Shown: positions 1 to 7,039 of the stretch, in pieces | Layout of the letters: each line of letters opens with the position of its first letter | Numbering within the stretch: the first letter of the stretch is position 1 | NCBI GenBank assembly: GCA_017409645.1 | Contig: JAFQSI010000126.1 | Coordinates: forward strand, 1-9,498 | Direction: 5' to 3' | DNA: 9,498 bases | DNA from: Oscillospiraceae bacterium | Lineage (GTDB): Bacteria; Bacillota; Clostridia; Oscillospirales; Oscillospiraceae | Translations under genes and position numbers: made by a program | The notes under the pieces: generated by a model | The model's database searches: none | What the model was told of the DNA's origin: nothing | The model's input: only the letters and a program-made list of their open reading frames with translations

Positions 1-2531
1 ACGGCGAGATCTACAACAACGTCTTCTACATCAAGGAGGGCGTCAAGGTCAACCGCACCGGCATGAGCGGCGGCCGGGGCAACACCATCTCCAACAACAT
101 CTTCTACTACGCCGGTTCCGAGCCCGCCTCTGCCGCCTACGGCAACTGGGGCGACATCACTGCCGAGTGGAGCAACAACGTCTATTATAACTACGCCACC
201 ACCCCCGCCGATCCCTACGCCATCACCGCCGATCCCATGTTCGTCGATCCCGGCAAGGGTCCCAGCGGCGCCCAGGCCAGTGGCCTGGCCCATGACCGCA
301 GCGTCTTCGAGGGCTACATGCTGCAGTCCGGCTCCCCCGCCATTGATGCCGGTATGCCCATCGACAGCAATGGCGGCCTGGACTTCTTCGGCAACAAGGT
401 GGACCTGCTGCCCGACATCGGCGTGCATGACGCCGGTACCTTCGAGTCCGACGCCTCCAGAGCCGTTGTGGTGGATGTGGAGCTGGGCGAGACTGTCACC
501 ATCAGCGACCAGACCGGCAATTACGAAGGCATCACTCCCGTCGTGGACGACGAAAAGATCGCCTCCGTCTCCATCACCGGCACCAGCACCACCAACCGCA
601 CCCGCGGCAACGCCGTCTCCTCCCTGACGGACGGCAAGTACATCCTGGTCAACAACCGTGCCAACAAGACCATGCTGAACCTGGACGCCGCCGCCCAGGA
701 GGGCGAGGCCGGTACCATGGCCGGTCTGCGTCTGGAGGGCACCCGCGACAGCATCCTCGACAACGCCGTCTGGACCGTCACTGCCGTCGACGGCGGCTAC
801 ACGGTGCAGGATATCGACGGCAAGTACCTGTCCATCGTCCAGAATGACGCGAATGTCATCGATGACGAGTCCGTCGTCACCGTTGCCTACCGCAGCGGCA
901 CCTGGACCCTGAGCCAGGACGGTGCATATCTGAACGACGCCGCCAACAAGGCCGTCTGCGCCTCCGGCTGGAACGGCGACGGCATCTACGACGCCTCCAC
1001 CGACGCCGGTTCCCTGTGGACCATCTACCCCGTCACCGAGGAGACGATCTCCTCCACCGCCCTGACCTTCACCGGTCTGTATCCCGGCTCCACCGGCATC
1101 CGCATCGGCGATACCGTCTATCTGGTCCGCGTCGGCGGTCAGCTGGAGGAGGTCGCCCTGGAAGTCGGTGAGACTGCCGAGTTCACCGATCTGTCCGGCA
1201 ACTACACGAATGCGGATACCTCCGCTCTGGATGAGACTGTCGCCACTGTGGAGCTGTCCGGCATCATGACCGAGAGCTACTCCCTGGGCTCCAGGGTCAC
1301 TTCCCTGGTCAGCGGCAGCAAGTACATCCTGGTCAACACCCGGGCCGGTAAGCCCGTCACCAACATTGCCACCACCCACCAGACCGCTGCCGGTCTGCTG
1401 CTGAACGGCACCAAGGAGGATGCGGCCCCGGAGGCGATTTGGACCATCACCACCGCCGACGGCGGCTACACGGTCCAGGATCCGGACGGTAAGTACATGA
1501 CCGTCGGCAGCGATGCCGCCGGGCTCACCGATACCCCCACCGCCCTGACTCTGAACTACGGCAGCACCTGGACCATCTCCGGCAACGGTGCCTATCTGAA
1601 TCACTTCGGCGGCTCCGGCAGCACCTGCGCCGCTGGCTGGCAGGACAGCACCGCGGCTTCCGATTCCGGCAGCCAGTGGGACATCTACCAGGCGAACACC
1701 GTCACCGCCGAGAACGGCACGAAGATCGTCTTCACTGCCGTGGGCAGCGGCGAGACGAATGTGCAGATCGGCGATACCATGTACCACATCACCGTCACCG
1801 GCGGCGAGCAGCCCCACGAGCATAGCTTCGGCGAGTGGACCGTCACCACCGAGCCCACCTGCACCGAGAAGGGCGTCGAGACCCGTACCTGCGAGTGCGG
1901 CGAGAGCGAGACCCGCGAGGTCGCTGCTCTGGGCCATGACTGGCAGGAGGACGGCAGCTGCTCCCGCTGTGACGAGACGCAGGATGTCCCCGCCGAGAAT
2001 CCCTTCGTGGATGTTCCCGACGGCATCTACTTCTATGATCCCGTGATGTGGGCTCTGGAGAACGACATCACCAAGGGCATCGACGATACCCACTTCGGTC
2101 CCGATGTGGCCTGCACCCGTGCCCAGGTCGTCACCTTCCTGTGGCGTGCCGCCGGTTCCCCCGAACCCACCTCCACTGAAAATCCCTTCGTGGATGTTCC
2201 CGAGGGCATTTACTACCACAAGGCCGTCCTGTGGGCTCTGGAGAACGGCATCACCAAGGGCATCGAAGAAACCCACTTCGGCGCTGATCTGGAGTGTACC
2301 CGTGCCTATGTCGTGACCTTCCTGTACCGCGCTATGGGCAAGCCCGAGGTTGCTTCCACCGAGTCCGTCTTCAGTGATGTGGCCGATCCCGGCGTCTACT
2401 ACTACACCCCCGTCCTGTGGGCTGTGGAGAACGGCGTCACCAAGGGCGTCAGCGCCAACTCCTTCGGCGTTGACCAGGTCTGCAGCCGCGCCCAGATCGT
2501 GACCTTCCTGTACCGGGCTTACGCCGAGTGA
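1..2531 (+). CDS. SLH-anchored beta-helix surface protein, 3' part (possible GH136 lacto-N-biosidase)
   Basis: The reading frame is open from base 3 with no start codon context, so the 5' end, including any signal peptide, lies outside the window. About 842 residues are visible. Order: (a) bases 3-450, the end of a right-handed parallel beta-helix, with Asn-rich turns (IYNNVFY, ISNNIFYY, WSNNVYYN) and a closing SPAIDAG / DFFGN / DIGVHDAG signature common at the C-terminal cap of such helices; (b) bases 465-1134 and 1143-1800, two related modules, each an Ig-like domain split by an inserted trefoil-like domain; (c) bases 1810-1985, a His/Cys-rich linker; (d) bases 1998-2531, three SLH repeats, which in this family bind pyruvylated cell-wall polymer. 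It is therefore an exported cell-surface protein, very probably an enzyme or glycan binder. It converges on a GH112 gene and faces a sugar importer, which makes a GH136 lacto-N-biosidase (a beta-helix family) the best guess. Its catalytic region is not visible, so other beta-helix glycosidases or lyases stay possible. Confidence 0.88.
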   Translation, partial: GEIYNNVFYIKEGVKVNRTGMSGGRGNTISNNIFYYAGSEPASAAYGNWGDITAEWSNNVYYNYATTPADPYAITADPMFVDPGKGPSGAQASGLAHDRSVFEGYMLQSGSPAIDAGMPIDSNGGLDFFGNKVDLLPDIGVHDAGTFESDASRAVVVDVELGETVTISDQTGNYEGITPVVDDEKIASVSITGTSTTNRTRGNAVSSLTDGKYILVNNRANKTMLNLDAAAQEGEAGTMAGLRLEGTRDSILDNAVWTVTAVDGGYTVQDIDGKYLSIVQNDANVIDDESVVTVAYRSGTWTLSQDGAYLNDAANKAVCASGWNGDGIYDASTDAGSLWTIYPVTEETISSTALTFTGLYPGSTGIRIGDTVYLVRVGGQLEEVALEVGETAEFTDLSGNYTNADTSALDETVATVELSGIMTESYSLGSRVTSLVSGSKYILVNTRAGKPVTNIATTHQTAAGLLLNGTKEDAAPEAIWTITTADGGYTVQDPDGKYMTVGSDAAGLTDTPTALTLNYGSTWTISGNGAYLNHFGGSGSTCAAGWQDSTAASDSGSQWDIYQANTVTAENGTKIVFTAVGSGETNVQIGDTMYHITVTGGEQPHEHSFGEWTVTTEPTCTEKGVETRTCECGESETREVAALGHDWQEDGSCSRCDETQDVPAENPFVDVPDGIYFYDPVMWALENDITKGIDDTHFGPDVACTRAQVVTFLWRAAGSPEPTSTENPFVDVPEGIYYHKAVLWALENGITKGIEETHFGADLECTRAYVVTFLYRAMGKPEVASTESVFSDVADPGVYYYTPVLWAVENGVTKGVSANSFGVDQVCSRAQIVTFLYRAYAE
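465..1134 (+). repeat. Module 1: Ig-like domain with inserted trefoil-like domain
   Basis: Protein-level repeat, copy 1. It opens with an Ig-like half (VELGETVTISD, GNY, then IASVSITG), is interrupted at about 621-1035 by a domain running from GKYILVNNRA through GGYTVQD.DGKY to SLWTIYPV, then resumes the Ig-like fold with ALTFTGLYPG and IGDTVYLVRV. The inserted part has the short W- and G-rich strands expected of a ricin-like beta-trefoil; that fold is inferred, not proven. Such domains commonly bind carbohydrate or act as spacers in gut Firmicute surface enzymes. Confidence 0.7.
1143..1800 (+). repeat. Module 2: Ig-like domain with inserted trefoil-like domain
   Basis: Protein-level repeat, copy 2, colinear with copy 1: LEVGETAEFTD and GNY, then VATVELSG, an insert at about 1302-1695 from GSKYILVNTRAG through GGYTVQDPDGKY to SQWDIYQ, then TKIVFTAVGSG and IGDTMYHITV. 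The DNA has diverged clearly while the landmark motifs hold, so this is an old duplication rather than a recent tandem copy. Confidence 0.7.
1998..2531 (+). repeat. Three tandem SLH repeats
   Basis: Three S-layer homology repeats begin at about 1998, 2181 and 2361. Each has the FxDVp...YY/FY..VlWAlENgiTKG core, then an HFG/SFG turn and a CTRAQVVTFLYRA-type end. This is the usual triple set needed to form one cell-wall-binding unit. Repeats 1 and 2 also share an exact 23-base DNA run at their starts (1998-2020 and 2181-2203). The repeats end at the stop codon, a normal C-terminal anchor position. Confidence 0.95.
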
Positions 2532-2563
2532 TCCCTTCCTCTGATCTGACCCCATAAGCAACC

Positions 2564-2591
2564 GCAGCCCTGCTCTCCGGAGCAGGGCTGC
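2564..2591 (+). terminator. Stem-loop after the SLH gene, UNCG-type loop
   Basis: A perfect 12-bp GC-rich stem (2564-2575 with 2580-2591) closes on a UCCG tetraloop with a C-G closing pair, which belongs to the very stable UNCG class. It starts 32 bases after the stop codon. The following bases (ATCATTTGT) are only weakly U-rich, so it may work together with the next stem-loop. Confidence 0.7.
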
Positions 2592-2602
2592 ATCATTTGT
2601 AC

Positions 2603-2643
2603 AAAAAAGAAGGGCCTGTTGCAAAAGCAACAGGCCCTCTTTT
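2603..2643. terminator. Bidirectional intrinsic terminator between convergent genes
   Basis: A perfect 12-bp stem (2611-2622 with 2627-2638) and a 4-base A loop (T on the minus strand), flanked by an A run at 2603-2608 and a T run at 2640-2643. Read on the minus strand it gives a GC-rich hairpin followed by TCTTTTTTGT, a textbook rho-independent terminator 12 bases after the phosphorylase stop codon. Read on the plus strand it gives the same hairpin plus TTTT, a back-up for the SLH gene. Confidence 0.88.
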
Positions 2644-2650
2644 GGGGAAA

Positions 2651-4816
2651 TTACAGGTTGTACCAGCGGATCTCGTTGGCCTCCAGGTGGAGGTCGAAGG
2701 AGGTGCTGTCGGTGTAGACGGTGGTGTCCTGGGGAACGTAGGTGTTGTTGACCACGCAGTACTTGCCGTTGGCCACGAAGGCGTGGACCTCCACGTTGTA
2801 GTTGGTGGAGAACCACTTGTTCAGGCTCTCCTCGCCGTGGGCGGCCCAGAGGATGGCGCGGTACAGCACACGGCTGTTCTCGAAGGAGTAGGGCAGACCG
2901 GAGATGTAGACGCTGCGGCCATCGCCGAAGGCGTTGACGGCCATCTGGACCTCCTTCTCCCGCTGGACCAGGATCTCGGTGTTTTCCAGGGCGAAGATGC
3001 TCTTCTTGCCCTCGCCGAAGTCCACATCGCCCTTGACGTCAGCCAGGATGAAGTGGTCGGGATTCTCGGCCCAGTTATACTTGTCGTAGTTCAGGGTGAA
3101 GCCAGTTTCCTTCTCCACGCCCAGCAGGCTGGCCAGCTGGAGGTAGCGGCCCTGGTACTGGTGGCCGGAGGGCTCGCCCACGCCGATGAAGCCGCCGCCG
3201 TTGTGGACGAACTTCCGGATGGCGGAGGAGATGACTGCATCCTCCCACTCAGCGCCGCCGGTGTGGGCGGTGTCGCCGTCGCCGACGTTGATGATGACGT
3301 CGATGCCGTCCAGGATGGACGCGTCAGCGCGGATGTCGTCGAAGGAGATGAACTTCACATCGAAGGGTGCGCCGGACAGGGCCTCGATGATGCCGGCGTA
3401 GGAATAGTTCTGCTTCTGGTACAGAGCGTGGTGGACCATGTGGCAGCCCCAGGCACGCATCTTGCCCCAGGCGTTCAGGACAGCGACGGTCTTGACGCAG
3501 TAGGGGGTGGTGCCTCGGACGTTCTCGTACAGCTCCCGGAACTCGTTGCAGACGGATTCCACGTAATCGATGAACTCGGGGAACTCCAGGGCCAGCTTCA
3601 GGTAGCCGCCGTAGCCGATGCGGTCGATGGGCTTGCGGAGGATGGCGCGCCGGGCGGTGACCCAGTTCTCCTTGGCTTCCTTCACGGGATCGCCGCCCTC
3701 GTGGAAGGTGTCGGGGAAGAAGTAGGGCAGCAGACGGCCCTCGGTGTACTTGACGCCGGGGATGTCGGAGATCAGACGCAGGGTGGAGCCGTTGCCCACG
3801 GAGCCGACCACGGCGTCCACGCCGATGGTCTTCCACTCCTCCAGGAAGGGCTCGGTGCCGATCCAGTGGTCGCCCAGGAACATCATGGCCTCCTTGCCCA
3901 GCTCGTGGGTGATGTCCACCATCTCCTTGGCCAGCGCGGCCACCTCACGGCGCTGGAAGGCCTGGAAGTCCTTGAACTCCTTGCTGGGGACCCGGTACTG
4001 GTTGTTGTAGTAGCCCTGGTCCACGATGAATTCGGGGCGGAACTTGTAGCCGACCTCCTTCTCGAACTGCTCCAGGATGTAGGGGCTGACGGAGGCGGAG
4101 TAGCCGTACCAGTCCACGTACTTCTCCCGCTTCAGCTCGTCGAACATCAGGGTGAACTGATGGAAGAAGGTGGTGTAGCGGATGACGTTGACATAGGGAT
4201 GGTCTGCGATGAACTTGCGCAGGCGCTCCATGGTGAACTTGTGGGTCTTGGGCTGGCGGACGTCGAAGGTGATCTGATGCTCGAAGTTCTGCCAGTTGTT
4301 GGTGACCGCGTTGTACATGTGGACGGGGTCCCAGATCAGGTAGGCCAGGAAGGCCACGGTGTACTCGTGGAAGGCGTCGGGCTGGGGGATGACCACGCAG
4401 CCGCTCTCGGCGTCGTAGTCCCAGGCGGCGGGATCCACCACCTCACCGGTGGTCCGGTCCACGACCTCCCACCAGCGCTTGATGTCGTCGCGGGTGTTGA
4501 CCTCCATCAGCTCCGGGGAGATGCCCTTCATCAGGGGGATGTGCAGAGCGCCGCCGGCGGCGGTATGGAAGCCGGTCATGATGTAGCACTGCTGGACCTC
4601 GTCAGGATTGGCCTTGGCCCAGACATTGTCCTTGCGGGTGGTGTAGTAGGTGGAATAGATCTTGGCGTTCTGGCCCTGCAGCTCCGCGGGGAAGTCGGTG
4701 CCGTCGCAGTCGCGGATGGCGTCTGCGCCCCAGCGCTTCATGATCTCGAGCGTCTCGGGGACCACATCCAGGTCCGTGGGGATGGTCACGCGGCCTGTTC
4801 TCTTGATATCACTCAT
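2651..4816 (-). CDS. gnpA: 1,3-beta-galactosyl-N-acetylhexosamine phosphorylase (GH112)
   Basis: Cytoplasmic enzyme (called lnpA in bifidobacteria) that phosphorolyses Gal-beta-1,3-GlcNAc (lacto-N-biose) or Gal-beta-1,3-GalNAc (galacto-N-biose) to galactose 1-phosphate and free N-acetylhexosamine. It has 721 residues, normal for GH112, and no signal peptide. The N-terminal TIM-barrel part carries AIRDCDGTD (R35), DPVHMYNAVTNNW (N169), VIRYTTF (R213) and FLGDHWIGTEP, where D316 matches the family's catalytic acid. These lie three residues after R32, N166, R210 and D313 of the Bifidobacterium longum enzyme as I recall it. The C-terminal part, from about residue 435, looks like the amidotransferase-like and beta-sandwich domains of the family. 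The start is set by AAGGAG at 4826-4831, nine bases upstream. It lies 129 bp after the importer genes, behind a stem-loop and its own predicted promoter. GH112 also includes a galactosyl-rhamnose phosphorylase, so the exact acceptor sugar is not proven. Confidence 0.95.
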   Translation of the reverse strand: MSDIKRTGRVTIPTDLDVVPETLEIMKRWGADAIRDCDGTDFPAELQGQNAKIYSTYYTTRKDNVWAKANPDEVQQCYIMTGFHTAAGGALHIPLMKGISPELMEVNTRDDIKRWWEVVDRTTGEVVDPAAWDYDAESGCVVIPQPDAFHEYTVAFLAYLIWDPVHMYNAVTNNWQNFEHQITFDVRQPKTHKFTMERLRKFIADHPYVNVIRYTTFFHQFTLMFDELKREKYVDWYGYSASVSPYILEQFEKEVGYKFRPEFIVDQGYYNNQYRVPSKEFKDFQAFQRREVAALAKEMVDITHELGKEAMMFLGDHWIGTEPFLEEWKTIGVDAVVGSVGNGSTLRLISDIPGVKYTEGRLLPYFFPDTFHEGGDPVKEAKENWVTARRAILRKPIDRIGYGGYLKLALEFPEFIDYVESVCNEFRELYENVRGTTPYCVKTVAVLNAWGKMRAWGCHMVHHALYQKQNYSYAGIIEALSGAPFDVKFISFDDIRADASILDGIDVIINVGDGDTAHTGGAEWEDAVISSAIRKFVHNGGGFIGVGEPSGHQYQGRYLQLASLLGVEKETGFTLNYDKYNWAENPDHFILADVKGDVDFGEGKKSIFALENTEILVQREKEVQMAVNAFGDGRSVYISGLPYSFENSRVLYRAILWAAHGEESLNKWFSTNYNVEVHAFVANGKYCVVNNTYVPQDTTVYTDSTSFDLHLEANEIRWYNL

Positions 4817-4859
4817 TTTGCTAAACTCCTTATGATTTATGGGGTCTTATCTGTCCATG

Positions 4860-4888
4860 ATTTTATCCTGTAAGGACACAAAAATCAA
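4860..4888 (-). promoter_or_regulatory. Predicted sigma-A promoter of the phosphorylase gene
   Basis: On the minus strand TTGATT (4888-4883) and TAAAAT (4865-4860) are 17 bases apart, a good housekeeping promoter match. Transcription would start near 4853, giving a leader of about 37 bases with the AAGGAG ribosome binding site. It sits just downstream of the stem-loop ending the importer genes. Confidence 0.6.
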
Positions 4889-4894
4889 CAGGAT
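4865..4894. promoter_or_regulatory. Inverted repeat over the phosphorylase -35 region
   Basis: ATCCTGT at 4865-4871 and ACAGGAT at 4888-4894 form a perfect 7-bp inverted repeat with a 16-base gap. It overlaps the predicted -35 box and spacer, where a repressor or activator could act. Operator function is inferred from position only. Confidence 0.35.
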
Positions 4895-4913
4895 CTTCGA
4901 AAGGATACTGAAC

Positions 4914-4943
4914 AAATAGGGAGGGAATGATCCCTCCCTATTT
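4914..4943 (-). terminator. Stem-loop after the small membrane protein gene
   Basis: A perfect 13-bp stem (4914-4926 with 4931-4943) with a 4-base loop lies two bases after the stop codon at 4946. On the minus strand the descending arm ends in TATTTGTT, a short U-rich tail. It probably ends or dampens transcription from the importer operon; some read-through into the phosphorylase gene is likely. Confidence 0.68.
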
Positions 4944-4945
4944 CG

Positions 4946-5134
4946 TCAATTGTTATAAGCTGCGTTGTAGACAAACAGGGCGGTCAGCAGCAGGACGATG
5001 CCAACCAGCATCAGGCCCAGGCCAGCCAGCTCGCCGGTCATCTTCCAGCCGACCAGGGTCAGCGTCAGGCCGACCACAAAGAACAGCGCGATCAGGATGA
5101 AACGCAGCGAGGTATGATTTTTCCAGAAATTCAT
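4946..5134 (-). CDS. Small two-helix membrane protein of the importer operon
   Basis: 62 residues. After a short polar start (MNFWKNHTS) there are two hydrophobic segments, about residues 11-29 and 36-56, joined by a short turn (WKMTGELAG), with a short polar end (YNAAYNN). The start is supported by AAGGTGA six bases upstream, which overlaps the stop codon of the preceding permease gene, so the two genes are closely coupled. Small proteins of this size and topology occur beside sugar importers in Clostridia (I recall the DUF6903 label, not confirmed here). Its function is unknown; a role in assembly or stability of the importer is only a guess. An overlapping frame at 4953-5144 lacks membrane character and was not chosen. 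Confidence 0.8.
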   Translation of the reverse strand: MNFWKNHTSLRFILIALFFVVGLTLTLVGWKMTGELAGLGLMLVGIVLLLTALFVYNAAYNN

Positions 5135-5140
5135 AATATG

Positions 5141-5148
5141 TCACCTTA
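5141..5148 (-). promoter_or_regulatory. Ribosome binding site built into a stop codon
   Basis: On the minus strand TAAGGTGA holds both the TAA stop of the second permease gene and the Shine-Dalgarno-like AAGGTGA of the small membrane protein gene. Ribosomes ending the first gene are placed to start the second. Confidence 0.65.
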
Positions 5149-6033
5149 GCCTTTCAGACCGCCGACAGTCATGCCCTTGGTCAGATTCTTCTGGACGCAC
5201 ATGTACAGGATCAGAACGGGCAGCATGACCAGCACCAGGCCTGCGTACATGGGGCCGTACTCAGCGGCAGACTGCTGGGCCTGCATCAGGTTCAGCAGAC
5301 CGGCGGGCAGGGTCCACAGGTCCTTGTCGACGACCAGGGTCTTGACGATGATGTACTCGTTCCAGAAGGACAGGAAGTTGAACAGAACGACGGTGATGAT
5401 GGAGGGCTTGGCCATGGGGAAGATGATCTCCAGCATGGTGCGCCAGTAGCCGGCGCCGTCGATGTAGGCAGCCTCCTCGAAGTCATGGGGCAGCGTGGCA
5501 AAATAGCTCGAGAGCAGGTAGATGGTGAAGGGAAGTGCGGTGGCGGCATAGACGATGGCCACGACCACATGGTTGTTCAGCAGGAAGGTGTTGCCCAGGA
5601 AGTTCTTGAGCCACTTGTCACCGTCGGCCAGCATCAGGTAGATGGGGACGACGATGTAGTTGACGTTGATGAACAGGCCTGCCATGAAGCAGGTGTTGAA
5701 GAACTTCTGGCCGACAAACTTGAATCTTGCCAGACAGTAGGAGGCGGGCAGGGCGACCACCAGCAGGATGACCAGCGCCAGGCCGGTGACCAGCACGGAG
5801 TGGCCCATGTAAGCGCCCATGTCTGCCTTGTTCCAGGCATCCACGAAGTTCTGCCAGTGCAGGTGGGTGGGCAGGGCCCAGGGGTTGCCGTAATGCTCGA
5901 CAGTCTCCTTCACGGAAGCCATCACGACCCACAGGACGGGAACCAGGATCAGGACGGCCAGAAGGCCCAGGACCACATAGATAAAGATCTTATACAGGCG
6001 CTCGCCGGAATTAGCTTCACTCTTCAATTTCAT
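5146..6033 (-). CDS. Carbohydrate ABC importer permease, MalG/UgpE type
   Basis: 295 residues, normal for CUT1 second permeases. This is one of two inner-membrane subunits that form the sugar channel. Six hydrophobic segments can be seen, at about residues 15-38, 78-98, 110-130, 156-176, 205-225 and 262-280. The cytoplasmic EAA loop that docks on the ATPase lies at about 186-206 (EEAAYIDGAGYWRTMLEIIFP), and the C-terminal end KGMTVGGLKG is typical of MalG-like proteins. The start is set by AAGGAGGTG, which overlaps the stop of the upstream permease gene; the gap between the genes is 12 bases. It is paired with the upstream permease and the lipoprotein for one substrate, inferred to be a Gal-beta-1,3-HexNAc disaccharide. 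Confidence 0.96.
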   Translation of the reverse strand: MKLKSEANSGERLYKIFIYVVLGLLAVLILVPVLWVVMASVKETVEHYGNPWALPTHLHWQNFVDAWNKADMGAYMGHSVLVTGLALVILLVVALPASYCLARFKFVGQKFFNTCFMAGLFINVNYIVVPIYLMLADGDKWLKNFLGNTFLLNNHVVVAIVYAATALPFTIYLLSSYFATLPHDFEEAAYIDGAGYWRTMLEIIFPMAKPSIITVVLFNFLSFWNEYIIVKTLVVDKDLWTLPAGLLNLMQAQQSAAEYGPMYAGLVLVMLPVLILYMCVQKNLTKGMTVGGLKG

Positions 6034-6039
6034 AACGGC

Positions 6040-6048
6040 ACCTCCTTA
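6040..6048 (-). promoter_or_regulatory. Strong ribosome binding site overlapping a stop codon
   Basis: On the minus strand TAAGGAGGT contains the TAA stop of the first permease gene and a near-ideal Shine-Dalgarno for the second. The same arrangement occurs at the next junction (5141-5148). It favours coupled translation and equal amounts of the two permeases. Confidence 0.75.
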
Positions 6049-6927
6049 GTATTCCAGAACTTCACGCTCGGTGACCTTGTTGACCAGAGCGGACAGGCCG
6101 AAGGACACCAGGAAGATCACGACACCGATGGCCATGGCGTAGCCGTAGCCGGACTTGTTCTTCTGCTCATACATATAGAACAGGGCCACGTTGGAAGCGC
6201 GGTTGGGGCCGCCGCCGGTCATGGCGGTGACGAACAGGTAAGCCATGTTGATGGTGGAGATCACGAAGAACGTCAGCGTGGTGCGGATGTTGGTCCAGAT
6301 CAGGGGAATGGTGATCTGGAAGAACTGGGCCACGCGGCTGGCACCGTCCAGACCGGCGGACTCGTACAGAGACTCGGGGACGGCGGCCATGGAGGACATG
6401 TACATGACCATGTAGTAGCCGATGGCCTGCCAGACCATGGCGATGACGATACTGGTCATAACATGCTGCTCGCCCTTCCAGGCGATGTTCTTGCCGCCGA
6501 AGAGTCCCAGGATGCTGTTGAGCATGCCGGTGTCATCGGGAGCGTAGATGGCAGAGAAAATACCGGAGATAACGACGACGGACAGAATGTTGGGGATGTA
6601 GAACACGATCCGGAAGAAGTTCTGACCCTTCAGCTTCTCGCGGGTCAGGATACCGGCGAAAAGCAGGGCCGTGCCCATGGTGAAGATGGTGACCATCACG
6701 ATCAGCAGCAGCATGTTCTGCATGGAACGGATGAAGGCAGCATCCTTCATCAGCATCTCGAAATTCTGCAGGCCGATAAAGGTTTCCTCGGGATTGAAGG
6801 TACTCCGCTGGAACAGGGACAGGCGGAAGACGTTGAAGGTAGGCACTACCATAAAGATCGTAAACAGGATCACAGCAGGTGCCACACACGCAAAGACGAA
6901 GGCTCTGCGCTTGAGATTGCTTTTCAT
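6046..6927 (-). CDS. Carbohydrate ABC importer permease, MalF/UgpA type
   Basis: 293 residues from the chosen start. First permease of a CUT1 sugar importer. The N-terminus is MKSNLKRRAFVF, followed by a first membrane helix (about 10-32) ending in FMVVPT. Further helices lie at about 70-92, 106-127, 156-178, 212-235 and 262-283. The EAA loop is at about 189-209 (ESAGLDGASRVAQFF, then TIPLI). The frame stays open upstream to 7038, but that extension is Arg/Cys-rich and unlike the family. AAGGAG about 12 bases before the ATG at 6927 supports the shorter form. An in-frame ATG at 6954 (MNRKERES) is less likely because it lies upstream of that ribosome binding site. The gene is 182 bp after the lipoprotein gene, behind a stem-loop. 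Confidence 0.94.
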   Translation of the reverse strand: MKSNLKRRAFVFACVAPAVILFTIFMVVPTFNVFRLSLFQRSTFNPEETFIGLQNFEMLMKDAAFIRSMQNMLLLIVMVTIFTMGTALLFAGILTREKLKGQNFFRIVFYIPNILSVVVISGIFSAIYAPDDTGMLNSILGLFGGKNIAWKGEQHVMTSIVIAMVWQAIGYYMVMYMSSMAAVPESLYESAGLDGASRVAQFFQITIPLIWTNIRTTLTFFVISTINMAYLFVTAMTGGGPNRASNVALFYMYEQKNKSGYGYAMAIGVVIFLVSFGLSALVNKVTEREVLEY

Positions 6928-7039
6928 AAGAGATTCTCTCTCCTTTCTGTTCATATGTGTACACAGGGCGAGGGCTCGTCCCTGCCGGAACCGGGACTTG
7001 TTTCCCCGCCAGGGGCAAACCCCCACCCTGCAATACAAA

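Noticed and set aside
2597..4873. 758-residue open frame on the plus strand opposite the phosphorylase gene
   Set aside because: Its product is a low-complexity run of Val, Gly, Leu, Asp and His, the usual shadow of a GC-rich third-position gene on the other strand. The minus-strand gene has clear GH112 motifs and a good ribosome binding site.
6928..7038. Longer N-terminus for the first permease, starting at 7038
   Set aside because: The extra 37 residues are Arg/Cys-rich and lack family likeness, the ATG at 7038 lies in the GC-rich spacer just after the stem-loop, and AAGGAG precedes the ATG at 6927.
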